Under the pieces are notes generated by a model. The model was not told the origin of the DNA. It made no database searches and saw only the letters and a program-made list of their open reading frames with translations. A DNA stretch of 19,581 bases from CAZZBK01 sp964652155. GTDB lineage: Bacteria; Planctomycetota; Planctomycetia; Pirellulales; PNKZ01. The stretch spans positions 1 through 19,581 of the forward strand of contig CAZZBK010000118.1 in the NCBI GenBank assembly GCA_964652155.1. The letters run 5' to 3'. Every line of letters starts with the position of its first letter. The first letter of the stretch is position 1. This document shows, piece after piece, positions 7,604 through 14,809 of this stretch. The position numbers were made by a program, and so were the translations under genes.

Positions 7604-7610
7604 CGCCCGA
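7590..7610 (-). promoter_or_regulatory. Hairpin enclosing the ligase start codon
   Basis: TCGGGCGAT (7590-7598) and ATCGCCCGA (7602-7610) form a perfect 9-bp stem with a 3-base loop. On the minus-strand mRNA the AUG (7603-7601) covers the last two bases of the 5' arm and the first loop base. Such a stem could hinder initiation, or could be chance dyad symmetry. Confidence 0.45.
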
Positions 7611-7672
7611 TATTACTGATTTGTGATCCAATCTCCAGCATGAAATAGTCCGATCCGAGAGAATGTCTTCGC

Positions 7673-7701
7673 TTGAATGGATTAACAGTCTTTGATATGT
7701 T
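7673..7701 (+). promoter_or_regulatory. Candidate sigma70-type promoter for the DUF1501 gene
   Basis: TTGAAT (7673-7678), a 17-bp spacer and TATGTT (7696-7701), each matching 4 of 6 consensus positions. It lies about 50 bases upstream of the chosen start at 7753, in an AT-richer part of the divergent spacer. Confidence 0.42.
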
Positions 7702-7752
7702 AGGGTGAGTCAATTGCCGTTTTGAGGCCATGTGCCACCAGGAATTTTCAAC

Positions 7753-9216
7753 ATGAGTCGACCTTCGTGTCGTCGCCGCGAGCATGCGGCGCATGCCTTT
7801 GAAAACTACGCGGCCACCATGCCCGAAGGGCTTACTCTGCGCAGCCGCCGCAATATGCTCAAGGCGGGGTTGCTGGGCCTCTCGGGCTTGCCGCTCACCG
7901 AGCTGTTGCGGGCCCGTGGCGAGGCGGCAACTCACGGCCGAGGCATGAAGTCGGCCAAGAGTTGCATCCTGCTCTGGATGACTGGCGGGCCGAGCCACAT
8001 CGACACCTGGGACAGCAAGCCCGACCGACCTGAGATGAATCGCGGACCCTTCGATGTCGCGCAGACCAAGCTCCCCGGGGTCTTCATCTCGGAACACCTC
8101 CCCAAGCAAGCGGCGATGCTCGATCGCTTCACGATCATTCGCAGCGTCGACGCCAAGCACAGCAACCACTCGCCCAATATCGTCTTCCAAACGGCCAACT
8201 TGCGTGCCGAGCCGCGGACGAATCCCGAGGCTGAAAAGTATCCAGCCCTGGCGTCGGTCATTGCCCAACGGCACGGCGCCAACCAGCCGGGCATACCGCC
8301 CTACGTGGCGTTCATGAAATCGCGTTCGCACTTGGCCTTCGCCGGCTACCTGGGCAAACAGTACGACCCGTTCATCGCCAACGAAGCCTGCGTGCTGCCC
8401 AAAGTCGATCTGGTGGGGCAAACCACCGGCGAGCACACCACCGGCAGTCTGTTCCAATTGCCCGAGGGGCTCTCGATGGATCGGCTTTACGATCGTCGGC
8501 GGCTATTGGGCGATTTCGATCGCATGCGGGCCGGGCTCGACCAGGACGGCTCCATGGACTCGCTCTCGCATTATCAGCGACAGGCGGTCGAGATGCTCGT
8601 GGGCGGACGAGCGCGGCAGGCCTTTGACCTGACGCGCGAACCGTCTGCCACGCGCGAGCGGTACGGCAATCACCTCTGGTGTCAGCAGGCGCTCGTCGCG
8701 CGGCGGCTCGTCGAGGCCGGCGTCGCGTTTGTCACGCTCGACTTGAGCTACCACACCGCGAGCGGCACCTGGGACACGCACGGCGACAACATTCCACCCT
8801 ACGGCGGCATTCGCCGCGGGCTGGGACCGTTGCTGCCGTTGTTCGACCACCTGCTGACGACCTTGGTCGGCGACCTGGAAGAGCGCGGCTTGCTCGACGA
8901 CACGCTCATCGTCGCGATGGGCGAGTTTGGTCGCTCGCCGATGATGGGGACCCAGGGGAGCACGGACGGCCGCAACCATTGGCCTCCGGTGATGAGCATG
9001 TGTCTGGCCGGAGGCGGCCTGCGGCATGGTCAGGTGATTGGCGCGACCGAGAGCGACGGCGGACAAATTCGCGAACGCCCCGTCACGCCCGGCGACCTCG
9101 CGGCGACCTGGTTCAAGTACTTTGACGTGCCCCTCGACGCGCAGTACCTCGACAATCAAGGCCGGCCGCGCAATGTGATCGATGGCGGCGGTACTCCGAT
9201 CGCCGAGTTGTTCTGA
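7753..9216 (+). CDS. Tat-exported DUF1501 protein
   Basis: 487 residues from ATG 7753, chosen because AGGA lies 9 bases upstream; an in-frame GTG at 7732 has no such site. Residues 30-55 form a twin-arginine signal, SRRNMLKAG followed by a hydrophobic stretch, so the protein is exported folded. The DUF1501 core begins at ILLWMTGGPSHIDTWD (72-87), near its usual position. MGEFGRSP (389-396) and GRNHWP (406-411) mark the C-terminal half of the alkaline-phosphatase/sulfatase-like fold. The family is greatly expanded in planctomycetes, usually beside DUF1549/DUF1553 or cytochrome-like partners. No such partner is seen here; the next gene is a PQQ-like propeller. The biochemical activity of the family is not established. 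Confidence 0.93.
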   Translation: MSRPSCRRREHAAHAFENYAATMPEGLTLRSRRNMLKAGLLGLSGLPLTELLRARGEAATHGRGMKSAKSCILLWMTGGPSHIDTWDSKPDRPEMNRGPFDVAQTKLPGVFISEHLPKQAAMLDRFTIIRSVDAKHSNHSPNIVFQTANLRAEPRTNPEAEKYPALASVIAQRHGANQPGIPPYVAFMKSRSHLAFAGYLGKQYDPFIANEACVLPKVDLVGQTTGEHTTGSLFQLPEGLSMDRLYDRRRLLGDFDRMRAGLDQDGSMDSLSHYQRQAVEMLVGGRARQAFDLTREPSATRERYGNHLWCQQALVARRLVEAGVAFVTLDLSYHTASGTWDTHGDNIPPYGGIRRGLGPLLPLFDHLLTTLVGDLEERGLLDDTLIVAMGEFGRSPMMGTQGSTDGRNHWPPVMSMCLAGGGLRHGQVIGATESDGGQIRERPVTPGDLAATWFKYFDVPLDAQYLDNQGRPRNVIDGGGTPIAELF

Positions 9217-9254
9217 TCCAACGCGCTGGCCGATGCGGGCGATTCGTAGCGCTC

Positions 9255-9284
9255 TTGTCGAAATCTCGCCCCGCCGTCTAAGCT
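9255..9284 (+). promoter_or_regulatory. Candidate promoter for the membrane PQQ-like gene
   Basis: TTGTCG (9255-9260), an 18-bp spacer and TAAGCT (9279-9284) lie 36 bases upstream of the ATG at 9321, in the 104-bp spacer after the DUF1501 stop. The -10 match is moderate. Confidence 0.38.
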
Positions 9285-9320
9285 GCCGGGCGGTTATCTC
9301 TCCACTCGGACGAATCGCTC

Positions 9321-10901
9321 ATGTCGTCACAGCAGTCCGCGCCGCTCGGCGCTCCGCGCGCGAGTTACCGTAGCGGCGTGCATATTCTCATCGCGGGCGC
9401 TGCGCTGATCGCGGCTTGCCGCTGGCTGATCGCCTTCGACGAGGGGCACGCCATCATGGCCAGCTTCTCGGCCTTGGCGCTCACGATGGTCGTCTTCAGC
9501 TATTGGTTCGTGCGTTACTCGAGTGCCCCACGCAAGATCAAGCTCACGTGGCTTGTCTGTCTCGTCGGGCTGGTCGGTTGCGTCGAGATCAAGGGCTGCC
9601 AGGGAAACCTCGTGCCGATCGTCGGCTGGCGTTGGGTCAAGTCCCCCGATCAACTGTTGGCCCGTGCCGAGCGTCGCACGACCGAGGCCGCGAGTGTCGC
9701 GGTCGATTTGACCAAAACCACGCCGCATGACTACCCTGGATTTTTGGGCGCCGACGGCCTCGGTGTCGCGCCGATCGATCCCTTTCCGGCCGGGGGTGAG
9801 TCTCCTGCTGCCCCCAAGGTCGTTTGGCGACACCCGATCGGCGCGGGCTGGTCGAGCTTCGCCGTGGTCGGTGACTTTGCCGTGACCCAAGAGCAACGCG
9901 GCGATGAAGAGCTGGTCGTTTGCTACGAGTGGCGGACATTCCGCGAACGCTGGCGGCACAGCGATCCAGGCCGACACGAAACCGCGATGGGAGGCATCGG
10001 CCCCCGCGCCACTCCGACGCTCCATCAAGGGCTGGTCCTCGCGCTGGGGGCCGAAGGGCGACTGAATTGTCTCGACGGCGCGGACGGCAACGTCCGCTGG
10101 AGTCGCAATGTCCTGTCTGATCACAAAGCCCGACTGCCCGACTGGGGCAAGAGTTGCTCGCCGCTCGTGGTTGGCGACCGGGTGATCGTTAGCGTCGGCG
10201 GTGACAATGGCCGGGCGCTGGCTGCGTATCGGCTCGGCGATGGTGCTCCCGAGTGGCACAGCGGCGATGACGAAACGAGCTACGCCGCTCCGGTGCTCGG
10301 CACGCTCGACGGTGTCGAGCAGATCATCATGCTCAACGGCGCGAGCGTGACGGGACACGATCCGCGCTCCGGCAGCGTGCTGTGGCGTTACGATTGGCCC
10401 GGTCTCCCTCCCAAGGTTCCTCAGCCAATCGTGCTCGCGCCGCACGATCTGCTCGTGTCATCCGGCTACGGCTTAGGATGCAAACGACTCAGCGTGAAAC
10501 GCTCGGGCTCCCAATGGCAGCTCACGGAGCGCTGGAGCACCAACAAGCTGCGGCCAAAATTCACCAACCTGATCGTGTACGACGGTCACCTCTTTGGCCT
10601 CGATGACGGCATCTCGCTGGCCTGCGTCGAGCTGGAAACCGGCAAGGTGAAATGGAAACAAGGGCGCTACGGACACGGCCAGCTGCTGCGTGTCGGAGAG
10701 CGACTACTCATCCAAGCCGAGAACGGCGACGTGGCGCTCGTCGAGGCCAGCGGCACCGCCTATCGCGAACAGCTCCGCTTCCCGGCACTCGATGGCCGCA
10801 CCTGGAACAACCCGGTGCTGCTGGGCAACCAACTGCTCGTGAGAAACGATCGCGAGGCGCTGTTGCTCGAATGGCCCGCACAATCGGTCGCAAAACCGTA
10901 G
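9321..10901 (+). CDS. Membrane-anchored PQQ-like beta-propeller protein
   Basis: 526 residues. Three hydrophobic helices open the protein: about 19-38 (HILIAGAALIAACRWLIAF), 44-65 and 74-91. A propeller follows from about residue 125 to the end. Blade-like motifs include LNCLDGADGNVRWSR, AAYRLGDGAPEWHSG, VTGHDPRSGSVLWRYDW and ACVELETGKVKWKQG, as in PQQ-binding-like/BamB folds. The region before the propeller (HDYPGFLGADGLGVAP) resembles the WRGP..NG lead-in of the secreted relatives. No dehydrogenase active-site residues were recognised. It is probably an inner-membrane protein with a periplasmic propeller. Start ATG has only a weak GGA upstream. The 104-bp spacer with a possible promoter suggests separate transcription from the DUF1501 gene. 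Confidence 0.88.
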   Translation: MSSQQSAPLGAPRASYRSGVHILIAGAALIAACRWLIAFDEGHAIMASFSALALTMVVFSYWFVRYSSAPRKIKLTWLVCLVGLVGCVEIKGCQGNLVPIVGWRWVKSPDQLLARAERRTTEAASVAVDLTKTTPHDYPGFLGADGLGVAPIDPFPAGGESPAAPKVVWRHPIGAGWSSFAVVGDFAVTQEQRGDEELVVCYEWRTFRERWRHSDPGRHETAMGGIGPRATPTLHQGLVLALGAEGRLNCLDGADGNVRWSRNVLSDHKARLPDWGKSCSPLVVGDRVIVSVGGDNGRALAAYRLGDGAPEWHSGDDETSYAAPVLGTLDGVEQIIMLNGASVTGHDPRSGSVLWRYDWPGLPPKVPQPIVLAPHDLLVSSGYGLGCKRLSVKRSGSQWQLTERWSTNKLRPKFTNLIVYDGHLFGLDDGISLACVELETGKVKWKQGRYGHGQLLRVGERLLIQAENGDVALVEASGTAYREQLRFPALDGRTWNNPVLLGNQLLVRNDREALLLEWPAQSVAKP

Positions 10902-10932
10902 CGCGGCCGCCGCATGTTGCCGCCGGGCGACA

Positions 10933-10977
10933 TCAACACTGCGCGCGTGTTGACCAAACGCAACACGACGTGTTGTG
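10933..10977. repeat. Pair of hairpins sharing CAACAC/GTGTTG arms
   Basis: TCAACAC (10933-10939) pairs with GTGTTGA (10947-10953) over a 7-base loop. CAACAC (10961-10966) pairs with GTGTTG (10970-10975) over a 3-base loop. The identical core lets either left arm pair with either right arm. They lie 32 bases past the PQQ-like stop. There is no T-tract, so intrinsic termination is doubtful. Confidence 0.5.
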
Positions 10978-11028
10978 CTCGAAAAATCTCGCTCATTTGG
11001 ACCATCGGCCGAGCGGAATGACCTAGGG

Positions 11029-11057
11029 TTGTTCAATGTTTCGAGTCGGTCTCTAGT
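11029..11057 (+). promoter_or_regulatory. Candidate promoter for the pilin-like gene
   Basis: TTGTTC (11029-11034), a 17-bp spacer and TCTAGT (11052-11057), 17 bases before the ATG at 11075. The matches are partial and the implied leader is very short, so this is tentative. Confidence 0.28.
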
Positions 11058-11074
11058 CAGAAAGTTGAGCGATC

Positions 11075-11383
11075 ATGACCCGGTTGCACTTATTGTGGAA
11101 GAACGAAGACGGTGCCGTTATCTCGGCCGAGATCATGTTGGTGGCAACGATCCTGGTGATCGGCATGATCGTCGGGCTCAAGAGTGTCCGCGACAGCGTG
11201 GTGAGCGAGTTGGCCGATGTGGCCCAGGCGTTTGACAATGCCAGCCAAAGCTACTGGTACGACGGAGCCAACAACAACCGCGGCGGAATGAATGGCTCGT
11301 CGTTCGACGATCGCCAGGGCGATGACCGTGGTCACGGAAAGCACGGTATCCAGACCGCCGCGCACGCCTTCGGCGAATCGTAA
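11075..11383 (+). CDS. Small Flp-pilin-like membrane protein
   Basis: 102 residues. A short basic N-terminus (MTRLHLLWKNEDGA) leads into a single hydrophobic helix at about 14-35 (VISAEIMLVATILVIGMIVGLK), then a polar tail ending in a Gly/Asp/His-rich segment. The junction EDGA/VISAE looks like a class III prepilin site: small residue before the cut and Glu at +5, as in Flp pilins. By that reading the mature protein would start at V15. It lacks the Tyr after Glu typical of Flp. No tad/flp assembly genes are in the window. It stands alone, convergent with the oxidase cluster, 36 bp from its last gene. Function is unknown; alternatives are a simple membrane-anchored small protein or an orphan pilin. 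Confidence 0.7.
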   Translation: MTRLHLLWKNEDGAVISAEIMLVATILVIGMIVGLKSVRDSVVSELADVAQAFDNASQSYWYDGANNNRGGMNGSSFDDRQGDDRGHGKHGIQTAAHAFGES

Positions 11384-11419
11384 TCGCGGTCGTCACGAGC
11401 AAGCCGAGGGGACCGTGGC

Positions 11420-11737
11420 TTAGTGCGCTGCGGTTTCGGGCTGACGATTCGAGTGTGCCGCGTCCAACGGCTCGACTACGGACGGCTGAGCAGCCCCGGC
11501 ATTCGGCGAGCGCCGCCGATGCTGGCGAATCTGATAGTACATGTAGGCCGAGAACGAGCCCAGCAGGAGGAAGGGCATCGACATCATGAACAGGATGCTG
11601 TACATGTACGCCTGCGGCAAGTTGCCATACCGCTGCTGATTGCCCAGCGCCGACTTGCATGTCGGACAGGCCTCGACCGCCGTGGCCAAGACGAGGCACA
11701 GCACCACCGTCACAAGCGCAATCCAACGACGCGACAC
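11420..11737 (-). CDS. Small CPTC membrane protein of the oxidase cluster
   Basis: 105 residues from GTG 11737, chosen because GGGAGG lies 7 bases upstream; an in-frame ATG at 11788 would overlap the upstream gene. Residues 1-23 look like a signal peptide or first helix (MSRRWIALVTVVLCLVLATAVEA), immediately followed by C24-P-T-C27 (ACPTCKSAL). A second hydrophobic segment spans about 44-68, and a basic/polar tail faces the other side. The CxxC would lie at the outer face of the membrane, suited to copper or heme handling or thiol exchange. It is the last gene of the cytochrome oxidase cluster, 28 bases after the DUF420 gene. I do not recognise a named family. A role in oxidase assembly is inferred from position and motif only. 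Confidence 0.8.
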   Translation of the reverse strand: MSRRWIALVTVVLCLVLATAVEACPTCKSALGNQQRYGNLPQAYMYSILFMMSMPFLLLGSFSAYMYYQIRQHRRRSPNAGAAQPSVVEPLDAAHSNRQPETAAH

Positions 11738-11765
11738 GTTCGCACCTCCCACACGGGCTTTTGAG

Positions 11766-12242
11766 TTACTTCGGTAGTATAAGCTCATCGAAATTGGGTG
11801 GGTAGAGCTGATAGAGCATCAGGTAGATCACGACGCCGGTGATCGATACATACAGCCAGATCGGAAAGGTCCACCGCGCCCAGCGACGATGGGCCGCTCG
11901 CTGCTCGCGATATCCGAGATATATCGTGCGCAGGGCCAAGACCGGCACGGCCGCCGCGAGCACGACGTGCGATAGCAGCAGCGCCAGATAGACGCTCCGA
12001 ATCGCCCCCGTGCCCCCGAACGGCACCCCGCCTCGACCGGTCAATGCCAGCACCTGATAGTGATAAATCAGGTAGCAGATCAAAAACACGACGCTGACCG
12101 CGAACGCGACGACCATCACGCGACGGTGGGCCGTCTCGCGACGCTGCTTGATGAGCACATAGCCCGCGCTAAGCAACAGCGTGGCCGTCGCGTTGAGCAA
12201 CGCATTGAGCTTGGGCCACATCCAGACATCAAACTCGAACAC
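11766..12242 (-). CDS. DUF420 (YozB/CtaM-like) membrane protein
   Basis: 158 residues with four predicted helices, at about 13-31, 42-61, 83-110 and 124-145. Four histidines lie at or near helix ends: H39 (TAHRR), H61 (IYHYQ), H92 (LLSHVVL) and H118 (AHRRWARWTFPIWLYVSITGVVIYLMLY). This arrangement is typical of DUF420. In Staphylococcus aureus the family member CtaM is needed for maturation of aa3-type oxidase, so an oxidase assembly role fits this position. I read a GTG start at 12242 because GGGAG lies 5 bases upstream, overlapping the SCO stop region; the ATG at codon 8 is the alternative. It is 10 bases downstream of the SCO gene. Confidence 0.9.
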   Translation of the reverse strand: MFEFDVWMWPKLNALLNATATLLLSAGYVLIKQRRETAHRRVMVVAFAVSVVFLICYLIYHYQVLALTGRGGVPFGGTGAIRSVYLALLLSHVVLAAAVPVLALRTIYLGYREQRAAHRRWARWTFPIWLYVSITGVVIYLMLYQLYPPNFDELILPK

Positions 12243-12252
12243 GGCAGCTCCC

Positions 12253-12939
12253 TTACGGTTGGCTCGCGACCGGGATGGCCAACACCTCGGGCAGCTTTTT
12301 CTTGAGCAGGGCCACGAGTTCCGGCTTCGACGGATGATAGGTCCCCTGCTGTTTCAAATTGCGATCCACCAGCACCGATCGCTCGGCATGCACTTTACGC
12401 TCGACCGGTATTTTGAACGTGTCTTGGCACAAGGCGCGAATGACCTCGAAGTCGCCGGTCAGAAACAGCCACTTGTCTTTGTCCGCGCCGAAGACCTGCG
12501 CGTACTGAGCGAGCACCGCGGGGGTGTCGTTTTCTGGATCGACCGAGACGCTCACAATCGTCACGTCCAGGTTGTTGTCCTTGAAGTACTGCTGCAACAC
12601 CGCGAGATCGTTGTTGATTTGGCGACACGTGCCCGGGCAGCTCGCGAAGAAGAAGTTCAGCAGCCAGACCTTGCCCTTCAGTTGGCTGAACTCGAACGTG
12701 TCGCCGCTGCGCTCGGTGAGCCGCACCTTGGCAAGGTTGTCCCAATTGATTTCGTTGGGAGGGGTGAGCGCGGCGTCGCTGTGATCTTTCGCTGAACCGT
12801 CTTTGAGCTTCGTGCCGGGGGGCAAGCCGCCGTCGTCGCTGGCCGTCTCGGCGCGTGTCATGCGATAGAAGGTGAAGCCGCCATAGGCCGCGAGCGTCAG
12901 CAACAAAATACTGACCCAAATGCGAACGAGCGTGGTCAT
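12253..12939 (-). CDS. sco: SCO1/SenC-family copper chaperone
   Basis: 228 residues. An N-terminal anchor helix (about 5-25) places the thioredoxin-like domain outside the cytoplasmic membrane. The copper site is complete: C101-P-G-T-C105 in FFFASCPGTCRQ, and H184 in VHAERSVLVD. VSVDPENDTP (131-140) is another family hallmark. SCO proteins load or reduce the CuA centre of oxidase subunit II. That subunit is not in the window and presumably lies upstream of subunit I. I start at ATG 12939, with GGAG 7 bases upstream, rather than an upstream in-frame codon at 13188. This start overlaps the ABC permease stop as ATGA, so the two are translationally coupled. Confidence 0.95.
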   Translation of the reverse strand: MTTLVRIWVSILLLTLAAYGGFTFYRMTRAETASDDGGLPPGTKLKDGSAKDHSDAALTPPNEINWDNLAKVRLTERSGDTFEFSQLKGKVWLLNFFFASCPGTCRQINNDLAVLQQYFKDNNLDVTIVSVSVDPENDTPAVLAQYAQVFGADKDKWLFLTGDFEVIRALCQDTFKIPVERKVHAERSVLVDRNLKQQGTYHPSKPELVALLKKKLPEVLAIPVASQP

Positions 12940-13730
12940 AACAAGTCTCCGCGAGTGCGCTGCCTCGAAATCCACCAGGACAACGTGAAGGTGACCGCCG
13001 CGAAGAGCAGCGTGACGCCCCAACAAACCGCCAGGGAAGGCAAACCGGCCGGAATGGCCTCGCTGGCCGGCTGCGACCAATATAGTAACCGGCGCAAGCC
13101 GGCGACACCGTAGGTTAGGGGGTTCAGACTGACAACCCAGCCGAGCCAACCGCCGCTGGCCGGGAAAAATGCCCCGCTCAGCAACCACATCGGCATCAGC
13201 ACGACGCTCATCACGGCATGAAAACCCTGCGTCGAGTCGAGCCGCCAGGCGATGATGAACCCCAAGCCGGTGAGCGCCAGCGCGAGCACGGTGAGCAGCG
13301 CGAAGATCGCCGCGAGCGACACGAACGAGTACTCGATGCCAATGAACAGGCCCAGCAACAAAAACAACGCCGCTTGAAAGACGGCGATGAGCGTTCCGCC
13401 AAGCAGCTTTCCAAGCACCATCGCCCAGGAGGCGATCGGCGCAACCAAGACCGACTGCAAGAAGCCTTCGCGGCGGTCCTCAATGATCGAGATCGTCGCA
13501 AAAATCGCGGTGAACAACACGATCAGCGCCACCGTGCCCGGGAAGAAATACTCCTGAAAACCGGGCGAGTTGCCCGCGCTCGATAATCGAAACGACGGCC
13601 CCAGCCCCGCGCCGAACAGCACCCAGAAGACGATCGGCTGACCAATCGCGCCCACCACGCGGTTTCGCTGACGGAAGAACCGCACGAGCTCGCGTTGGCA
13701 CAGAGCAATAATGACCGAGAGGGAGTGCAT
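12936..13730 (-). CDS. ABC-2 type transporter permease
   Basis: 264 residues from ATG 13730. A longer in-frame start at 13796 would add 22 residues encoded by the heptamer repeat and is rejected. The protein begins with a cytoplasmic helix (QRELVRFFRQRNRVVGAIGQPI), then has about six membrane segments. It contains the ABC-2 coupling motif EDRREGFLQSVLVAPI and, near the end, SLNPLTYGVAGLRRLLY, as in DrrB/NodJ-type permeases. It pairs with the ATPase gene upstream and is coupled to the SCO gene by a 4-base overlap. Location in an oxidase cluster suggests a role in oxidase biogenesis, for example export of a cofactor or lipid, but the substrate is unknown. The ribosome site is weak. Confidence 0.92.
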   Translation of the reverse strand: MHSLSVIIALCQRELVRFFRQRNRVVGAIGQPIVFWVLFGAGLGPSFRLSSAGNSPGFQEYFFPGTVALIVLFTAIFATISIIEDRREGFLQSVLVAPIASWAMVLGKLLGGTLIAVFQAALFLLLGLFIGIEYSFVSLAAIFALLTVLALALTGLGFIIAWRLDSTQGFHAVMSVVLMPMWLLSGAFFPASGGWLGWVVSLNPLTYGVAGLRRLLYWSQPASEAIPAGLPSLAVCWGVTLLFAAVTFTLSWWISRQRTRGDLL

Positions 13731-13736
13731 GGCCAG

Positions 13737-13819
13737 TGATGAATGCGGAATGCAGAATGATAAATGGAAGAACGCTCTCGCGTGAGCGCTCCGCATTCAC
13801 CATGCTTCATTCATCATTT
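13737..13819. repeat. GAATGCG-type heptamer arrays in inverted orientation
   Basis: Left array, plus strand, 13741-13768: GAATGCG, GAATGCA, GAATGAT, AAATGGA. Right array, minus strand, 13819-13792: AAATGAT, GAATGAA, GCATGGT, GAATGCG. Exact inverted matches are TGATGAATG (13737-13745) with CATTCATCA (13808-13816), and TGAATGCGGA (13740-13749) with TCCGCATTCA (13790-13799). The right array overlaps the last codons and stop of the ABC ATPase gene. Confidence 0.8.
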
Positions 13820-14745
13820 CTCCAAAACGTGTGTCCGGTTCGAGCAATAAAGACATCTTCCAACGTCGGCTTGCCGAGGGTCAACGAGGCGATGCGCCCC
13901 TCAGGCAGCGCGGCGAACAGTTGCGGCACCACCTCGCTGCCGCGCGGAGCCTCGAATCGCACCTGGCCGTCGAGTACCTTGGCCGTAAAGCCGAGTCGAG
14001 CGTGAATATCCTGGGCGAGCGACTCGGGTTCCTCGGCCGAGATGCAGAGCGTGTCGCCGCCGACCGTCGCGCGTAGGGCGTCGGGCGTGTCGAGGGCCAC
14101 GAGCCGGCCACGATCGATGATCGCCAACCGATCGACGCGCTCGGCTTCCTCAAGTAGATGCGTGGTGAGGACAATCGTCACGCCGTCGCGCTCGCGGAGC
14201 TGGCGCAGATATTGCCAGAGGTCGGCCCGCGCGCCGGGGTCGAGTCCCGTGCTGGGCTCATCGAGCAGCAGCACGCGCGGCGCGTGCAGCAAGCCCTTGG
14301 CCAACTCGACGCGCCGCCGCAAGCCCCCGGAGAGCGTCTCGACAAGGTCGCGTCGCCGGTCGCTCAGGCCGAAGCGTGCGAGCAGTTCGTTCTCCAACTC
14401 TCGGAGCCGTGAACCCGCGAGCCCGTAGAGCGCGCCCTGATGGCGGAGGTTCTCGCTGACGGTGAGTTTCTTGTCGAGACTGGGAGCTTGAAAGACGACC
14501 CCGATGCGGCGGCGGACCTCATGGGCTTGGCGCGAGACGTCAAGCCCATCGATAGTTATCGTGCCGGAGCTGAGTGGAACGAGCGTCGAGAGGAGCCGAA
14601 ACAGCGTGGTTTTGCCGCCGCCATTGGGTCCCAGCACGGCAAAAATTTCGCCCGGCTGCACGTCGAGGTTGAGGTCATCGAGCGCCACGCGGGTACCGTA
14701 GCGGTACGAGACATGACGAATGGAAACGGCACTGGGATCGGTCAT
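13807..14745 (-). CDS. ABC transporter ATP-binding protein
   Basis: 312 residues, a typical length for DrrA/CcmA-like ATPases that carry a C-terminal extension. The nucleotide site is complete: Walker A GPNGGGKTT (39-47), Q-loop Q85 (VVFQAPSLDKKLTV), signature LSGGLRRR (138-145), Walker B VLLLDEP (158-164) and H-loop H196 (LTTHLLEEAE). It would power the adjacent ABC-2 permease. Its C-terminal part, with PTLEDVFIARTG near the end, matches the drug/antibiotic-exporter type. The last residues (NDE) and the stop are encoded by a heptamer repeat array, suggesting that the repeat inserted at or expanded into the gene end. It lies 64 bp after the subunit IV gene. The transported substrate is unknown. 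Confidence 0.95.
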   Translation of the reverse strand: MTDPSAVSIRHVSYRYGTRVALDDLNLDVQPGEIFAVLGPNGGGKTTLFRLLSTLVPLSSGTITIDGLDVSRQAHEVRRRIGVVFQAPSLDKKLTVSENLRHQGALYGLAGSRLRELENELLARFGLSDRRRDLVETLSGGLRRRVELAKGLLHAPRVLLLDEPSTGLDPGARADLWQYLRQLRERDGVTIVLTTHLLEEAERVDRLAIIDRGRLVALDTPDALRATVGGDTLCISAEEPESLAQDIHARLGFTAKVLDGQVRFEAPRGSEVVPQLFAALPEGRIASLTLGKPTLEDVFIARTGHTFWRNDE

Positions 14746-14809
14746 CCGAACAACGACACGGTGTGAATCGTCGCCGCCAGTGTTTCCGTTTCTGGCGCGG
14801 GACGAGAGA

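Noticed and set aside
9327..10445. 372-codon minus-strand frame antisense to the membrane PQQ-like gene
   Set aside because: No motifs or ribosome site; the plus frame has helices and propeller repeats.
12940..13188. N-terminal extension of the SCO gene
   Set aside because: It would overlap the ABC permease; ATG 12939 has a strong ribosome site and begins with the anchor helix.
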